Positions 47,655-60,208 of a DNA stretch of 64,000 bases are shown here, piece after piece. The notes under the pieces were generated by a model, which was not told the DNA's origin, did no database searches, and was given only the letters and a program-made list of their open reading frames with translations. The DNA lies in contig NC_134645.1 of assembly GCF_030463565.1 (NCBI RefSeq), positions 1,309,501 through 1,373,500 of the forward strand, written 5' to 3'. Position 1 is the stretch's first letter; each line of letters starts with the position of its first letter. This DNA is from Pelecanus crispus (taxonomy: Eukaryota > Chordata > Aves > Pelecaniformes > Pelecanidae). The position numbers and the translations under genes were made by a program.

Positions 47655-49082
47655 GCATTGCTCCAATTTTTATCATAATTAATATCTGCAAGAGCAAATG
47701 GTCTGTTCTACACCAAAAGCTCCTGCAGAAGTGAGATGTCCCTGCAGCAGCTCCACTACAGCTGGAGCAAAGGATGGAGTCTGCCTGTTCCTACCCTCCC
47801 TGCAGAGCTGGACCCACCTCCTCATCAAGCAGAACAATGTTCTCATTTATTTCCTTTACTCCCCTTTGCTGTTATTCTATGAGCAAAATAATTAATTATT
47901 TCCCATCCAAACATGGAGCCTTGGGGACTGGAGAGGGCAAGGAGGACTTAAGGGAAAAGCAAAAGGCTCTGGGAGGAGTCCAAAAATAACCAATTTGTTA
48001 GCTTCCAGCACAAAACTTCCCCCCTCCTTTTCTGTGTTTAATGACCATGCTGGGAACAAATATTGATGGTTAAAAGGGGATTAATTGTGTTTTTAATGAG
48101 CTTGAACATTCCACTCGCACCGAAACTGACTGAAGCTTGCCGCAGACCACGCGGAGATCACGATGTCCCGTCGGCATTTTCTCTTAGCGGTTACAAGGAC
48201 AGATCTTGGCATGGCCCTTCTCCAGGCAGGACGGCTGAAAGGAGCATACACAGATGGAATAAAAGATGAAAGCAGATGAGAAAACTGCACTGGGCTGATT
48301 CTGTATCCAGGAAACCTGAGTCAGGTTTTCACGCTAGTGAAGTATTGCAGCTAGACTAAACGGATCATACGCTTCCATTTACATTAGCCTGTTATCTAAT
48401 TACACCTACAGGAAACATAAAGCGAATATTATTCAAGTAGTCTAAAGAACTTTTCATGTCTCTTTTTCTGTTTGATATCTGGTAGATACTTATGCCCAGT
48501 GCTGTAGCGAGAGCTCTTTGTGCTATCGGAGGAGATGCTGCGAAGTACAAAACCTCCGGAGTTAAGACTTGACAGATAATTTGATAAATTGTTGAAAACA
48601 AAAACAGAGGCTGGAAAGGTATTGCTGTTCGGTATCTACGTGAATCACGTATTTAAAAGGTAGGCTTCATTCCCGATCCGGCGCTGGTAAACACGACGTG
48701 CTTCGTGAGCAGCCGCTGCATGAAACAGCAATTTGTTGCCAAGAGTTCCCATCGCCTTCTTTGCAGTGCCGCTGTAATTTGCCACAAAATTGTCTCTCTG
48801 AAGCGAGAAGCAATGTGAGAACACATTTATCTGCAGGTTTATGAGCGGGAAGAGCATTCTCTGATTCTGACAGCAAATTCTTCTGATCTCCAGTTGCAGC
48901 TGTGAGATGACAGATGTGATTCAAAGGTATCTCAACATCAATAAAAATCGGGGCTTTCTGGCCGCATCTTGCTGGTGCGTGGCTGGCCAAAGCCCACCAG
49001 CCCCAGCTGGTGTGGTTTTCCCGAGGCAGGGAATGCAGAGGTGATACTGGTATATAAATACTGAGTTCATTCCCTGAACCAA
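47655..49082. other. Intergenic, no gene seen
   Basis: Unique, AT-moderate sequence. No repeats or coding signal recognised. Confidence 0.5.
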
Positions 49083-49247
49083 CTCCAACCCCTGCTCAAG
49101 CAGGGTCACCCAGAGCTGGGTTCCAGGACAACGTCTGGATGGCTTTTGAGTATCTCCAAGGATGGAGACGGCACAGCCTCTCTGGGCAGCCTGCTCCGGC
49201 GTCTGACCGCCCTCACAGTAAAAATAAAAAAGGAGATTTTTCTCAGA
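49083..49247 (-). mobile_element. Older CR1 LINE fragment
   Basis: A diverged reversed CR1 segment of a different subfamily: CCCTGCTCAAGCAGGGTCAC at the left and CAAGGATGGAGACGGCACAG in the middle match the family pattern. The tail is lost and the divergence is clearly higher than in the other copies. Confidence 0.85.
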
Positions 49248-52200
49248 CCACCTCCAGGGCAAAGTGGCTGGAGCTCCATGGCCAGTAGCAGGGCTCCCAG
49301 AGCTGGGGAAGACGTGGATCACCGATGAAGGCTTTAACAGGGCAGATTTCCTCCCAGTGTACTGGCTGAAACAGCTTGCTTTATCTTCCAACCAAATCGA
49401 TTCTACAATTCTCCCTCTTTCTCTGCTCTAGCATCTCCTTCTCCTGGCACACCTCTTCTGTGATGTCTCCTCTTTCCCCAGCTGCAGCATGCTTGCTTGC
49501 TTATTTGTATTTCAAAGTGTGTGTATCGGGTTTCTTGGATGAAATCCCAGAGCTCCGCATGTGGCTACTTGTGCTGACTTTAACCCAGATTTCTGGCCAA
49601 AGGAAGAATGTAGCGCTGCAGGACCTGGTAGTTATGACCAGGGATTGTCCATTCCCATGGTAATGACTGCTTCCTGCCCGGTATTTTGGACACCCACCAC
49701 GCAAGGGTTGCCACCTGCTTCGGAGGGAGCCACTTAAAACCCAGAGCAACCCTCCGGTGACATTTCAGATGCATTTAGTAGTTAAAGTTCATACCTGCCG
49801 TGCCTCGGCAAGTCCTCAAGCCTATGCTTTGTCTGCAGCCTGCAAGAGGCCCTGCAGATGTACTTGCGTATTTTTGGGTAGCTGTACCTTCGAGTCCATC
49901 CTTACCTTCTCATGGGGATTCAACAGCTGGGCAATTTGCATGTAAATTAACGCAAATGGAGTCAGCCCATCAGCTCTAACCAAGGTGTTTCATGTGATGG
50001 CTTGTTCTCCAAAGGTGCTACCAGCTGAGGTAGGAAAAGAATGTCTTTAGACCAGCATCCATTCTGGAAAACCAAGGGCACGCTAATGTATAAAACCTGT
50101 TGACTACAGCTGCAGCCTCCAGGAATGCTCCCCATGACCCAAGCTGTGCAGCTTGGGGTCCAACCTTCACAAACACACAGACAATGACTAATGGTGAAAT
50201 TTCCAAAAATGTTTTGCCAGGTGTGTATTTCTCCTGGCAGCTGCCTCTTGCATGTTTACTCAACGCAGGCGATGACTCCATGCCCAATCTGGTGATAAAA
50301 AGGGCGTTTTCTCATCATGGGCAGGGAACAAGCAATAGCGGTTGGAGGTACACGTATGCCCATGGCAAAAAGTTCAGAGCCAGATCATAGCTCCCTGAAG
50401 AAACTCAGGTCCTGGACATCGGTTCCACCCCTCCAGAGAAAGTGACCAGATGCAAACCTAAATTCTCATCTTTTTCCAAAGAATTTGGATTCTTGGAACG
50501 TGATGAGGGCCCATCAGTAAGGAAAATAATTACTGTGAGGGGGGAAAAATATATTATTGCTGTGAAGACAGGAGATGTGTACATATTAAAAAAAAATGTA
50601 TAGGCTAATTCAGGTGCCTAAAAGTCAAGGGGCTTCTCTAAGATGATATGGAGGGGACAGGCGCTTCCCAGCGGTGAGTCTGTTTTTCTGGATGTGTTCC
50701 CATCTGCCCTATGCGAAGCACCGCAGGCTGGCTCACATCAGGGCTGAGATGGATATGGGAACACGAATCGAGTCCTTGGCTAAATTCATGGCTGCGTTAT
50801 CATTACAATCCTGGATTACGGTCAGAGGCAAGGACAGAGGTACAATTGTGGGTTGTGTGGTGGTGGTTTTTTTCTTATAGTAGGAAAATCTTGGTTGAGG
50901 AAGAGCTGCAGGCAGCTACCTATAGCACTTGGTTTGCCTGCAATTGCCTGGCCCCAGGCAGTAACCAAGCTTTTAGGGATCTATGTTGGTGCACAACAGA
51001 GATTTTGATGCCAGATGTAGTCTGCAGGCATCAGGGATGCTTTGGTGCTTGACTGGGCTTCACAGGAGGGTTTCTGCACCCGTTTCAGCGAGTTTGGGGT
51101 CTTGCACGGCAAGGCTGCTTTCTGGGGATCAAGGGAAGATACAGCTAATGATTGCAGAAAAGCCCTAGTCTAATGTATTTGGACTGACTTCTTTTCTTTA
51201 AAAATTTTATCGGTCAGCAGCTGGGATCAGATGGAATTTGTCTGGCATCGCCCTCATCAAATCGGCAGCTATTTTAATAGAAGTCATGGTGAAAATAAAG
51301 GACGATAACATTAGCAGTGCAAGGCTGGGACTGTAAATCTGGCAAGAAATTGCTATTTTCTTGCCGTTAAGAATAACTTGGTTTTTTTGCTTTATTTCTT
51401 TTGGCTGGGAGCAAGGTGCTAATATTAATTTATTCTCTGTAATCTATTTGGCCTTATGTAGGAGAGGAAAAAAAAAAAATGTGCTTTTTCCCCTCTGTTC
51501 ATTGCATATCTTTTTTTTTTTTTAAATATTTAAGTGCCTGTAACTAAACAGGAGGCAGTTTGTTTCCAAGAGGAGAAAGCACTAGCATTCTGCAGATATC
51601 AGCAGTGCATGTTAGCCAGAGACTAAACATCATCCACCTGCTTTCTAGATTCTTGACAGAGAAACAAGATCTTTATAATCTTTCAGAAACCCTCAGACTT
51701 AGCAAACTATTTGAATATGGGCTTGACTGGAAATGTGAAGAGTTATGGAGTTAAAAAAAGGGTTTGCATACAGAGGGAAAACTTGTCTGAGCGCTCCAGA
51801 GCTGCATCAGACCTTCAATATTTCCTGGACTGTGATAGAAAATCATACGCTTCCAAAGGCAGTTGCTGGATTTGATGCTTTACAGTTTAGCACGGGTTAA
51901 AATATCTTGCTTCTCTGGATGGAACAGGGAGAAACAGAAGTTTACAATGTGCCAACAGCTTAAATATGTGTAACAAACAAGGGCACGTAACAAACGAGCT
52001 GTGCGGGGGATTTATTTGGTAACAAAGGGAAACCATCCGCTGATGCACATCTTACATTTGGTTTTCCATCGACCTAACAGGCCACTTGTCAAGAGCATGG
52101 TGTCAGGATTGTAGTGAATTAACTCAAAAGCACTCCCCCCCGCAGCTCTGGGAATATATCCTATCGCAAATGCCTAAACGCAGGAATGAGCTACGAAGAA

Positions 52201-52866
52201 AAATGAGATGGGAAAAGCACTGCTCCGCATCAGTAATTCGCAGGCGAGAGCCAAAATCGCAGGCACCCTAATGCCAATCAGGTGATGCCGACCTGGCTCC
52301 AAGCTCATTTCTGACAGACCTTCTCAAATGAGGGTCTTGCCCTCGGTGGGAGCCCTTCCAGTGACTTTCATAGGCTTTGGATGTGTCCCCACATCAGTAA
52401 CATGAAGCCAATATCAAAACTGTTGGCTCAATAGCACGAGGGAACAAGAAGCGTTGAAAAGAGCTTTTCCCACCACTCCAGCACGCCAGACCTCTCTTCA
52501 CAAGCCCTGCACAAAACCAGGGATCGCTCGGCAGGCTTTTTTTCCCACCTGAAATTGCTTACCACGTCGGTTAAAGCAAGCCCCGTGGCAGGAACATGCA
52601 CTAAACTACCGGATAGTCCAATATCAGAAAAGTGACGAATGCTCTTAAGTTTTCCAAGTGACAACTTAGCAAATAATTATTCATCGTCTTGGTACCAGAC
52701 GAAGGCGGACATTAAGGTCATCGGCTTTGTAAAGCCCCAAGTTCTCACAGTGGAGCCAAGCCTCCCGTAGGAAGGGATCATGATTTGAACCAGCCAGTTG
52801 AACCAACTCATCTAGCACAGCCTTGGAGAACATCATAGCTCTTGCACAATCTACATAACTTATACA
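49248..52866. other. Intergenic, no gene seen
   Basis: Unique, relatively AT-rich sequence. The part around 51180-51760 is AT-rich and low in CpG, with poly-A/T at 51469-51479 and 51511-51523. A 64-codon frame at 51560-51754 has no recognised domain. A short segment at 52245-52286 recurs near 54210. Confidence 0.45.
52245..52286 (+). repeat. Dispersed low-copy repeat, copy 1
   Basis: AGAGCCAAAATC, then CCTAATGCC and CAGGTGATGCC, align with 54211-54252 at about 33 of 42 positions by eye. Family unknown to me. Confidence 0.5.
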
Positions 52867-53035
52867 TTCATAGATTTTTAAAGCCAGGAGGGGCTGTTAG
52901 GCCATCTAGTCTGATCTCATTTACCACCAACCATACAACATTATCCGGTTACTGAGTGCAGTTGTGGCTATCTAAAGCTTTCCCTCCGGAAGGGCACTCG
53001 AAATCATCTGGAGATGAAGCAGCCACTATTTACTT
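52867..53035 (-). mobile_element. Ancient CR1-like LINE fragment
   Basis: The pattern TTTTAAAGCCAGGAGGGGCT, then CCATCTAGTCTGATCTC and GGAAGGGCACTCGAA, resembles an old CR1 group that I know to be abundant in turtles and crocodilians. It differs from the younger CR1s in this window and probably predates birds. Confidence 0.65.
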
Positions 53036-56000
53036 TTGGTTTGCTCCAGTGAAAGAAAGTGCACCTTGCTAAGAATTAAATTTTGCTTCACTTTAGTACT
53101 GTAATATCTCCTTTTTAAGGAAAAAAAAAAAATGCGTAAGACCTTTTATCAATTCATGTGTTTTTCAAGTGACACCAAGATCTTGGAACTTTTTTCCAGA
53201 ATATATGTAACTCCTGCTTCTTGAGACTTAACATATAAGCAGCATAAAGGGGAGTATATATGGTATGTTTGATTTATTTTTTTTTTTTTTAGCAAAATCA
53301 TATGCCACAATGTATTATGCAGAATAGCATTAGAGGCTAACCAGCACGCACCACTGACATATAGACCAAGAGCCTGCTGTTTGTTTTTCGTGAGAATTTT
53401 GTCTGGAATTTGCATTTTTAGACTATGCTGAAAGCTCTGTCTCCATTTTGGGGACAACACCAAGGTTTGCTGAGTGGTGGCTTGGCTCCCATTCAGGAGA
53501 GCTTCAGTTTCATCAGCTCCAAACTTGGGAAAAATGCATTTTTGAAGCCCTCTCCTCCTCAAAGGCTCTGCAGACCACATGGGCAGATTCTTCGCGATGT
53601 GACAGTCAGTTGGACAGCACAGGGGATGAATTTGTTCACCAGGGAAACTAATCAAATTTTTCTATCCTTCCCAGAATACTTTCATTCCAGGCTCCTTCAC
53701 TGTTTAATCATGCTCCTGCTGTGAGGCTGTCGTGTAAGGATACCCTTCCCAGACCTGCTCCTACCCTGCACAGGTCTGGCAGGCACTCCATCTCTGTCTG
53801 CTGGAAATCTGGCAATGCTTCCAGCACACTGGAGCGCTGCTGTGTCACCAGCGGGACCGAGCCCACCAGCCAGTGGGGAAAGGCCAGCAGGAGCTGGCGG
53901 CGATCCGGAGCGAAGCTGTTTGGGTTAGCTTCTCTGCAAGCGCGTTAAAAGTCATTTCATCTTGTATGTGAGGAGGCCGAAGTTACGTGGGTGAGCAACT
54001 GGACGCAGATCTCCAGACCCTGGAAAGGATGAGCTGGGCTGAAGTCCGGGATGCTCTTTCCAAAGTCTGCAGCATCCTCTGGCGGAGCTGCAAGGAAAGG
54101 ATGGCTGTCCAGGTGGAGAGGCACGATGAGGTTTTGTCTTGCATTGCCAGGAAAGGGTTTCGGGCCTCTAAAAATGTACCCCAGCTTCGCTCATCTGCAA
54201 CACGACCGGAAAGAGCCAAAATCCCAAACGTCCTAATGCCGAGCAGGTGACGCTGTGTATGGGGAGCTACCCCCTGTGCTCTGGAGAAGAAGAGGCAGCC
54301 CAGCAATCATCTTGGGATTTGGGGACTACATTTCCATTCCTTGCTTTGCTGCAGATGTCCTGGCTGACGTTGGGCAAGTGTCAGCAAATTTCTGATGGTT
54401 TGCTGCTGCAGGAGCAAAACTTGTATTGGCAGCAGAGTGACCCAGCTGGCAGAAATGCTCCCAAACTTCTCCCATTTTCCTGGTCTTAGTCACCATGACC
54501 AAAGCCCAAAGCTTCCACTCCCGGGAGAAGGAAGTACTCTGATAAAATCTGGGTTCCCAGGCTGCAGTTCTTTCCTAGACTTTGCTGTGTTTTGGCTTAA
54601 AGGGCAAAACGGGTTGTTGCGTCCTGTTTTATTACAACAGCCCTGCGTCTGGAGGGCTTGTCTCATGCGTGGGGCACCCGGGGTTCAGCGTCTTCCTCAG
54701 CCCGAGAGGATTCAGACACCTCTGGGCCACCTCCCAAGCGTTTCATCCCTCCTGTTGAAACTGTGCAGAAAAAAATTGATTCACAGAGCGCAAATGAGAC
54801 ACCCTTCCCTCCCTTTCCCCACACCCCCAGCAATCAGGACGCTCATCAGGGATGAGGGGGATGAGGTTCAATCTTCTGCTCTAGGAAGTCACACGGTAAT
54901 GTCTTAGCCCCCTGAAATGCAACTGAGCACCCAGGACATTTGGAGAATCAAATTCATCTCCTCCGGCCTGAGAAATAAGACTGGTGGTAGCGGGTAAGAG
55001 TGAAAATCCAGCCTGGAGTCACGCAGCTGCCGGCGTGCCGAAGCAGCGTTGGGAGAATCCCTCCCGGGCAGCTCGGCAAAGATTGACACGCCAATACAAC
55101 CCAGCGCAACAGCCCTGCCAACTTCTGCAGCAATTCACTCAATCCTTATGAAAGCAAGACTAAATTGGACAGGAGCCCGCACTTCATCTTCTCTCCCAAC
55201 TCCTCTGGGTGAGAACTGTTGAGCAGACCAGGTTTCCGATAAAGTAAAAGCAAACACTATTCCCTTGTGCTAAGATACAGGAATATTATGCTGACATTTT
55301 AGCATGGATCACTCATATTGCTGCTCGTTCTCTCCACCCCTAGAGCTGTGTCTTGACAATAGAAACATTCCCCGAATACAAACAAAATAATCAGGGTTGA
55401 AAACCAAATTCATGGCGGAAGCATGCACTCCTCGGTGGGAGCGATCTGTCAGGCTAGATTTGCCCCTCGGCTTGTATGAGTCTAAGTGAGTTGAGTGTGC
55501 GCTAGTTATTTTTATTCTAAGTATTTTTATTCTGTCTTTCCTGCGGTAGTCTTGTTTTCACATAAACGTGTGAACGTTTTCCAATATCTGACCAGCAGCC
55601 TGATAATTGTAGGATCTAGGTTCAAATTTGTGTGATAGAATTATAGGAAAGAAAGGTAAATAGCGTAATAACTTGTAGAGATGTCTACCTCTTCCTGATT
55701 TTTTTTTTTAATGGAGGAATTTATTTTACATTACCTTGGGGAATTACAATCGTCATCCAACATTTTTACAAGCCGTTAAAATTTGAAGATTAAAGCCTGC
55801 ACTTAAGCAAAAAATGCTTCCAAGGAGGAATTTATCCGCGATTTGTCTTGGAAACAAGACTTGTGTGTTTAAGTACTTGGCAGCCCTGAGTGGCTTGCCC
55901 CATCCGCCGGCTGTTTAAAGTCATTTCACCTGATAAATGACAGCAATAACGGGGTCACCGGTGAGAAACGGCGGCTTGTCCTGCAGGAACAGCAGTTCTG

Positions 56001-56879
56001 GGAGATGCAAGACCCCATTTGTGCTTCTCCTTTAGGAGATTTACCCCGCCAAAGTTCAGACCCTGAAGTTATTTCCTATAACCTTTCTCTTAACACTGGA
56101 AATAATCTGCCAGTATCCATACTGGAGGAGCTGGATCTAGCTGTCGGAGCAAACTGGGCTGCAAGATGAGTGAAGATATTTATTGTGCCTGGGGAGCAAA
56201 CCTGCCGTAGACAGCCATTGGCAACAGGAGCAATTTAACCTGATTAAACGCTGAAAACGCTGCGCTTTGCAAACGTGAAAACAAATTGTTTTGACCTGAT
56301 TGGAATTTTTTTTCAGTTTTGTGGAAACAGCTAAGTAGAAGCTAAGAAAACTCATCTTTTTTTCTTTTTTTTTTTTTTTTTCTAATCAACTCTTCTTCCT
56401 GAAGATGTGGATGGATCATTGGAAAAACAAAGTCCCCCACAGAAGTTGTTAATTTTACTGCCGTCTGGCCTGGAGGTGTAGAGAGATGGTACTGTGCCAC
56501 ACCGGAGCGAACTGAGCCCTGGTAACCAGCTTGAATTGTTTTTTGGGTCTGGGGCCCTGAAACCTCATCTGCTGCCAGACTGGAGCAAAGCCGGCTCGCC
56601 TTGTCACGCAACTTGCCCAGAGAGCCGAGATTTTCTTCTGCCTGAGGTGGGTACCCTCCACAAAATACATCTAAGTGCTGGCCTATGCGACGAGGCACAA
56701 GCCAGGCCTGCCACCCTGTGGTATTCCTGACAGTGGGCCTCTGCTTGTGGGGGGAAAGATGCTGCGGTTTCTTGAGAGAAAATAATTAACAGCGTAGCGG
56801 GGATACACTCCAAGTAACGGGGTAAAACTGGCCCCTGCCTGGAATTGAGGAATTTTGAGGGCTTTGTCAGGAGCCCGTG
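53036..56879. other. Intergenic, no gene seen
   Basis: Unique sequence up to the GZF1 CpG island. Poly-A/T runs lie near 53121-53132, 53277-53290 and 56357-56382. Short frames near 53150-54900 have no domain. NXT1, expected in this interval from human gene order, was not found. Confidence 0.5.
54211..54252 (+). repeat. Dispersed low-copy repeat, copy 2
   Basis: Partner of 52245-52286, in the same orientation about 1.97 kb away. The flanking sequences have only patchy similarity, so either the unit is short or the outer parts have decayed. Confidence 0.5.
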
Positions 56880-56949
56880 GCAAGCAGCCCCTCTCCTCAA
56901 GGAGCCCTCTGCCCGCGCCCAAGATGGCTGCCTGCCCCTGGCCCGCACT

Positions 56950-57150
56950 CAAGATGGCGGCAGAAGACAGGCGGCTGATGTGACGAAGCCGGGGCGGCCA
57001 TGTTGCTTTCGGGCAGCCGGGCCCTACCAGGCGGGCCTTCCCTGCGCTGTACCATTCCGACGGGGGACGGGGGGGAGAGGGGGGAGCGGTGGTTGCGCCC
57101 GGGCGGGAGGAGCGCGGCTGAGGCGGGAGCGGGCCGCCCCGCCTGGCAGG
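56950..57150 (+). other. GZF1: Probable non-coding first exon of GZF1
   Basis: The 3' boundary is a good donor, GGCAGG|GTAAGG, with GT at 57151. The 5' boundary is uncertain and set only by the YY1 motifs. Joined to the acceptor at 63351, the start context becomes GGCAGGGATGG, with G at -3 and +4, a strong Kozak context. Other first exons in the island cannot be excluded. Confidence 0.55.
57062..57086 (+). other. G-quadruplex-prone G tract in the GZF1 5' region
   Basis: Three G runs of 5, 7 and 6 bases separated by AC and AGA, inside the presumed first exon, so a quadruplex could form in either DNA or the 5' UTR RNA. Confidence 0.6.
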
Positions 57151-57170
57151 GTAAGGCCGGGCAGCGGGGG

Positions 57171-57225
57171 CCGTGAGGGGCCGGGGCCGGATCCGTGAGG
57201 GGCCGGATCCGTGAGGGGCCGGGAA
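57171..57225. repeat. Short GC-rich tandem repeat (about 16 bp x 3)
   Basis: The unit CCGTGAGGGGCCGGAT occurs about three times, the first with a 6-base insertion. It lies just inside the presumed first intron of GZF1. Confidence 0.8.
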
Positions 57226-60208
57226 GCGGGGAAATCCCCACCTGAGAACCGGTGGGAGCGGGCCCGGTGGCTGCTTCCGCCGCCCCGCCCGGCGGGAGGG
57301 TGCCCGTCGCCCCCGGGGCGCAGGCCGCGCCTCGACGCCTCGCAAGCAGGCATGGCGGCGGCGAGGCCTCGCCCGGTGGCGAGGCGTGGGGCGGCCTTGC
57401 GGGGTCCCCGGGGGTGGCCGGTCCCCTCAGCGCCGGTGGGGTGACAGCCGGCCGGCTCCGCGGTGGCGTTGCTTGGGGGCTCGGGCCGTGGCGGGGTTTG
57501 TTTTGTGCACTTTGCTTTCCAGTCAGGTCTCGCCAACCACCGATGCTCGTGAGGTGATGTGAGGAGACTCATACTTTTGCAAAGTGCAGGGAAAAAAGAT
57601 TTGATTTCTCATTTCCTCGCAGGGGCTCAGAGGGGACCTCTGTGCGCTGCAGGCCATTACACACGCAGAGGCCTGTTGGCTGCGCAAAGCCAACGGTAAA
57701 AACCAGAAAACTATCGCAACCCTGTGTTGTCAGCGGCGTAAGGAGTAACGCAGCGCGGTATCTTTCAGATACAATCATAAGTGTGAGTGCTGTTCCACCT
57801 GGAAAGCGCGGTCAGCCTTGATTTTCTCAAGCGAAGAGTATTTCTAGTTGTGTCTCTCAAGTAGCATGCTTGGTTTTTAGCAAGGCAGACTTCAAGGTTC
57901 TGTACCTTTTAAAAAAAAAAATAAATTTAAATGACTCTTGGAGGAAGTTGTCCCTCGGTCTGCTGTAGCTTAAATTGGGATGCTCTGGATGGCAATTCCT
58001 CAACTTACCCAGCAGTGCACAAAGAGCCAGCACCTGTGGCAGGAGAGGTGCGGTGGTTGTTGCTATTCGCTTGGTGTCCTAACGTACCTAACTTTATGTG
58101 TCGGCGTCATGTGGGAATTTATGCAAATAAGCTTAATTTTATAGATGATTAGTATAGTTGAGTAACTCTAGCTGTTATTTGTGTTCTCGTAACGTTCTTT
58201 TGAACCTATGTTGGCTTATTATCTTACTGCTATTAATGTGTTTTTATCATCGCAATCCATCTTTAAGACAGGCAAACGTTACCTGATTTTACAGGAAAAA
58301 AAACAAAGCAAAAACCGGAAAAAATACCACAGGTATGGCTCGTTTGAGGACTGAAGCTAGGTCTTAACACGTCTGCGTCAACGAGTCTTACCGCCCTTTA
58401 CTTAGGGCGGTTTGCACGCTCTTAAACATTCTGCCTGTTGTACTGCAGTTCTGGTTGTTCAGTCTGATCTCTCGAGCGGTTCATTTTATCAGTCAAGATC
58501 TGGGGTGTTGCGCTGCTGTTATGACCTACCCACGCTGGGCTTTGCCAAGTGGTAGCCCAAGCATCAAGAGGAGCAATTACATGCTCTTATGCCATCCCAG
58601 CACTTCAAAGAGAGATTTGGGCAGTTTCTGCAGAGGTTAAAGATGATCAAGTAAGAGCATACCAGGATACTTTCTTTAAAAATTTTTGGATACATGGAAA
58701 TATCATTGATATTTCAAGGGTTCTCATTTTGATCGCTCTCGGGGCACTTTGTTGCACATGTATGTGCAGCTATTGAGAGTTTAAAGGAACCCTTCCTGGG
58801 AAAATAAATTAAGGAAGAATTTCCTTCTCGCTTCTCTGAAGAGAAACTTAAGATCTAATTGAAAAAGCTTGGGGAAAAATATCAAGCAACCAAAGATTAG
58901 ATATACTTTGTAAAAAGCAGGGTATATTTATGTGAAATAACAGAATTTTTGATAAGTATGCGATTCAATTTCTTTGACCTATTGGGTTTTTCTCCCCTTG
59001 ATACTTGGACATATAAGCCAGTGTATCTTCACTTCGAACGGGCTATACGGTGTCATGCCAGTTAAGACTCTGGCCCGTAGAAATTCCAAAGTAGATGTGA
59101 ACAGTGAAAGTCCAAGAAACAATGACATTTTAGAAATATTTACTGTCCTTCCTACAAACATCTGCATTTACTGTGTTAGTTGTCCTGAATTAGAGAGCTG
59201 CCATTGACCATGTCATTGCATCATTAAAAAAAAAGCGCTATAGCACAGAGCAAATATAAATCTCCCCTTGGAGATTGGAAGCCACTGGTAGGCTTTATTT
59301 TTTAAAACAGTTGTGCTTATTCTAGTGGCCTTATCGGGAACTGTAATTGAATTGAAATATGTTTTGGCTTTTGCAGTGGTTCTGTTAGATTAATTATGTT
59401 TTCTGTAAATCTTGCATACATGCAAATTCTTTAAAATATTTATTCCCATATTACTGGGCAGAAAGCTAAAAGAAATTACAAACGAACCCATAAAGTGCAA
59501 TATGTGGAAAAAAAATGTTGTTTTCATTTAAGTCTTCCCGTTGAAGTCAGCATCTCGGAGACTAGCAACTTGCTGCTTTCAGAAGTAGCTTCAGGGTGCA
59601 GCAGAAAGATGTTTATTAGGGCTGTTAACCTCTAACCAGCTGCCTTCTGCTTCCTGGTTTGGTAAGTGGGAACGTTCACGATGACCCGCAGCAATCGGTG
59701 GCATCTTTCTCCCAGCAGGCTGCGAACCCAGCTGCCTCCCAGGTGCAGCTCCGGGAGGGTTTCTGAGGGGGTGAGAAAACCGCAGAGGGTTTGCGGAGCA
59801 GCAGAGCGTGCTCCTCTTGCTGCCTTGCGTTTTTTCCGCCTTCGTGGCCATCCTGCGTGGCCGCTCAGGAGCTTGTTCTGCCATGTTAGGGCGGCGTGTT
59901 TGCAGTAGAGCAGGAGAGAGAAGTGCCGATCCTTTTGAGATTTGGGCAGGTTGGAGCGCTGGAAAGCAAGAGATGGGGTGCAGCTCTGGGAATGCTTGGT
60001 TTACGGGCGCAGTTGGGAGCAAAAGTTAGGATTATGAAGACCAGGGTGCCTCATGTTCATACACGGAGGGGTAGAATTAAACCAGTGAATGATATTACTG
60101 TTACTTTTCCTATTAGATTACCGGTGGTTATTTCAAGCCAACGTTAACTGGCAGTTAGAACAGAATATGTCCTTCTCTTTGATTCAGTAACTGGGTGATT
60201 AAACCATT

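Larger units (their letters stand above)
56880..57480 (+). promoter_or_regulatory. GZF1: CpG island promoter of GZF1
   Basis: A sharp rise in G+C and CpG after AT-rich flanks. It contains YY1-type motifs AAGATGGCTGCC (56921-56932) and AAGATGGCGGC (56951-56961), and a third in reverse, less exact, at about 56994-57006 (GCGGCCATGTTG). There is no TATA box. YY1 motifs of this form typically sit at or just after the start sites of housekeeping genes, so transcription probably starts around 56900-57000. Confidence 0.75.

Noticed and set aside
53987-54250. 87-codon plus-strand frame as an NXT1 remnant or small gene
   Set aside because: The translation does not show an NTF2-like pattern and no homologue is recognised.
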